Shown piece after piece: positions 5,387-5,534 of a stretch of 5,534 nt of DNA. Position 1 is the first letter of the stretch. Each line of letters opens with the position of its first letter. The translations under genes and the position numbers were made by a program. Where the stretch lies: positions 1 to 5,534 of the forward strand of contig WRKN01000167.1 of NCBI GenBank assembly GCA_009778055.1, read 5' to 3'. The notes beneath the pieces are model-generated. The model made no database searches and was not told the DNA's origin. It saw nothing but the letters and a program-made list of their open reading frames with translations. This DNA comes from Synergistaceae bacterium. Lineage in GTDB: Bacteria > Synergistota > Synergistia > Synergistales > Aminobacteriaceae.

Positions 5387-5534
5387 ATGCAGTCACAAAT
5401 ACAGGAAATGGCGAGGGACGCGCGTTTCGACGTGCGCGTTCCGCAATCTCTAAAAGAAGCGGTGACCTATGCCGCCAAGTTGCAGGGGCTCAATCTTTCA
5501 GACTTTATTATTGCGGCCATCGCAAGCGAAGCGG
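5387..5534 (+). CDS. DUF1778/TacA-like ribbon-helix-helix antitoxin, N-terminal part (3' end outside window)
   Basis: Forty-nine residues are visible, beginning MQSQIQEMARDARFDVRVP. The pattern is a polar leader, an amphipathic beta strand RFDVRVP (13-19), a helix SLKEAVTYAAKLQG (21-34), a turn L-N-L (35-37), then SDFIIAAIASEA (38-49). This matches the ribbon-helix-helix DNA-binding half of the DUF1778 (TacA-type) antitoxins, which dimerise through the strand and insert it in the DNA major groove. Family members are about 85-100 residues, with a C-terminal tail that neutralises a GNAT acetyltransferase toxin acting on charged tRNA. That tail and any toxin gene lie beyond the right edge. The gene is divergent from the transporter operon, with its own promoter, operator-like palindrome and strong ribosome binding site. 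It is probably unrelated to sugar transport. Other ribbon-helix-helix regulators are the alternative. Confidence 0.82.
   Translation, partial: MQSQIQEMARDARFDVRVPQSLKEAVTYAAKLQGLNLSDFIIAAIASEA

Overview
The window holds an almost complete minus-strand sugar-import operon. At its right edge, transcribed away from it, is the start of a plus-strand toxin-antitoxin-type gene. Reading down the minus strand from right to left, the order is: periplasmic sugar-binding protein (5168-4161), double-domain sugar ABC ATPase (4066-2561), two different RbsC-type permeases (2564-1545 and 1548-478), and the N-terminal part of an L-fucose/L-arabinose isomerase-family protein (441-1, cut by the window edge). 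The gene order and the sequence motifs match the Escherichia coli ytfQ-ytfR-ytfT-yjfF galactofuranose transporter. Both ATPase/permease and permease/permease junctions are 4-base ATGA overlaps, and the isomerase-like gene follows after 36 bases with its own ribosome binding site. The five genes therefore look like one transcription unit.

The likely division of labour is as follows. The binding protein captures a sugar (by family, a furanose-form hexose or pentose) in the periplasm. The heterodimeric permease pair forms the channel, and the fused ATPase drives import. The isomerase-family protein probably acts on the imported sugar or a product of it. The exact sugar cannot be read from this sequence. 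A 12-bp hairpin sits between the binding-protein gene and the ATPase gene, where such operons often uncouple high binding-protein expression from the rest. A perfect 17-bp palindrome next to the ribosome binding site of the first gene is the best candidate operator for the operon.

The 218-base divergent intergenic region (5169-5386) separates this operon from a DUF1778/TacA-like ribbon-helix-helix antitoxin gene (5387 to beyond 5534). That gene has a near-ideal ribosome binding site and a 19-bp near-perfect palindrome placed in the promoter spacer, as expected for an autoregulated type II antitoxin. Its toxin, expected to be a GNAT acetyltransferase, would lie just past the right edge.

The organism appears to be a bacterium of moderately high GC content (by eye in the mid-50s per cent) with strong AGGAGG-type ribosome binding sites. 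The binding protein has an ordinary signal peptide without a lipobox, which favours a diderm (for example a Synergistota-like, spirochaete-like or diderm Firmicutes lineage) over a typical Gram-positive. The lineage cannot be fixed from this window. All stretches are accounted for, and there is no gene-free gap longer than 300 bases. I saw no RNA genes, insertion sequences or CRISPR. I do not see a wholly new system here; the most notable items are the regulatory palindromes and the pairing of this transporter with an isomerase-family enzyme.
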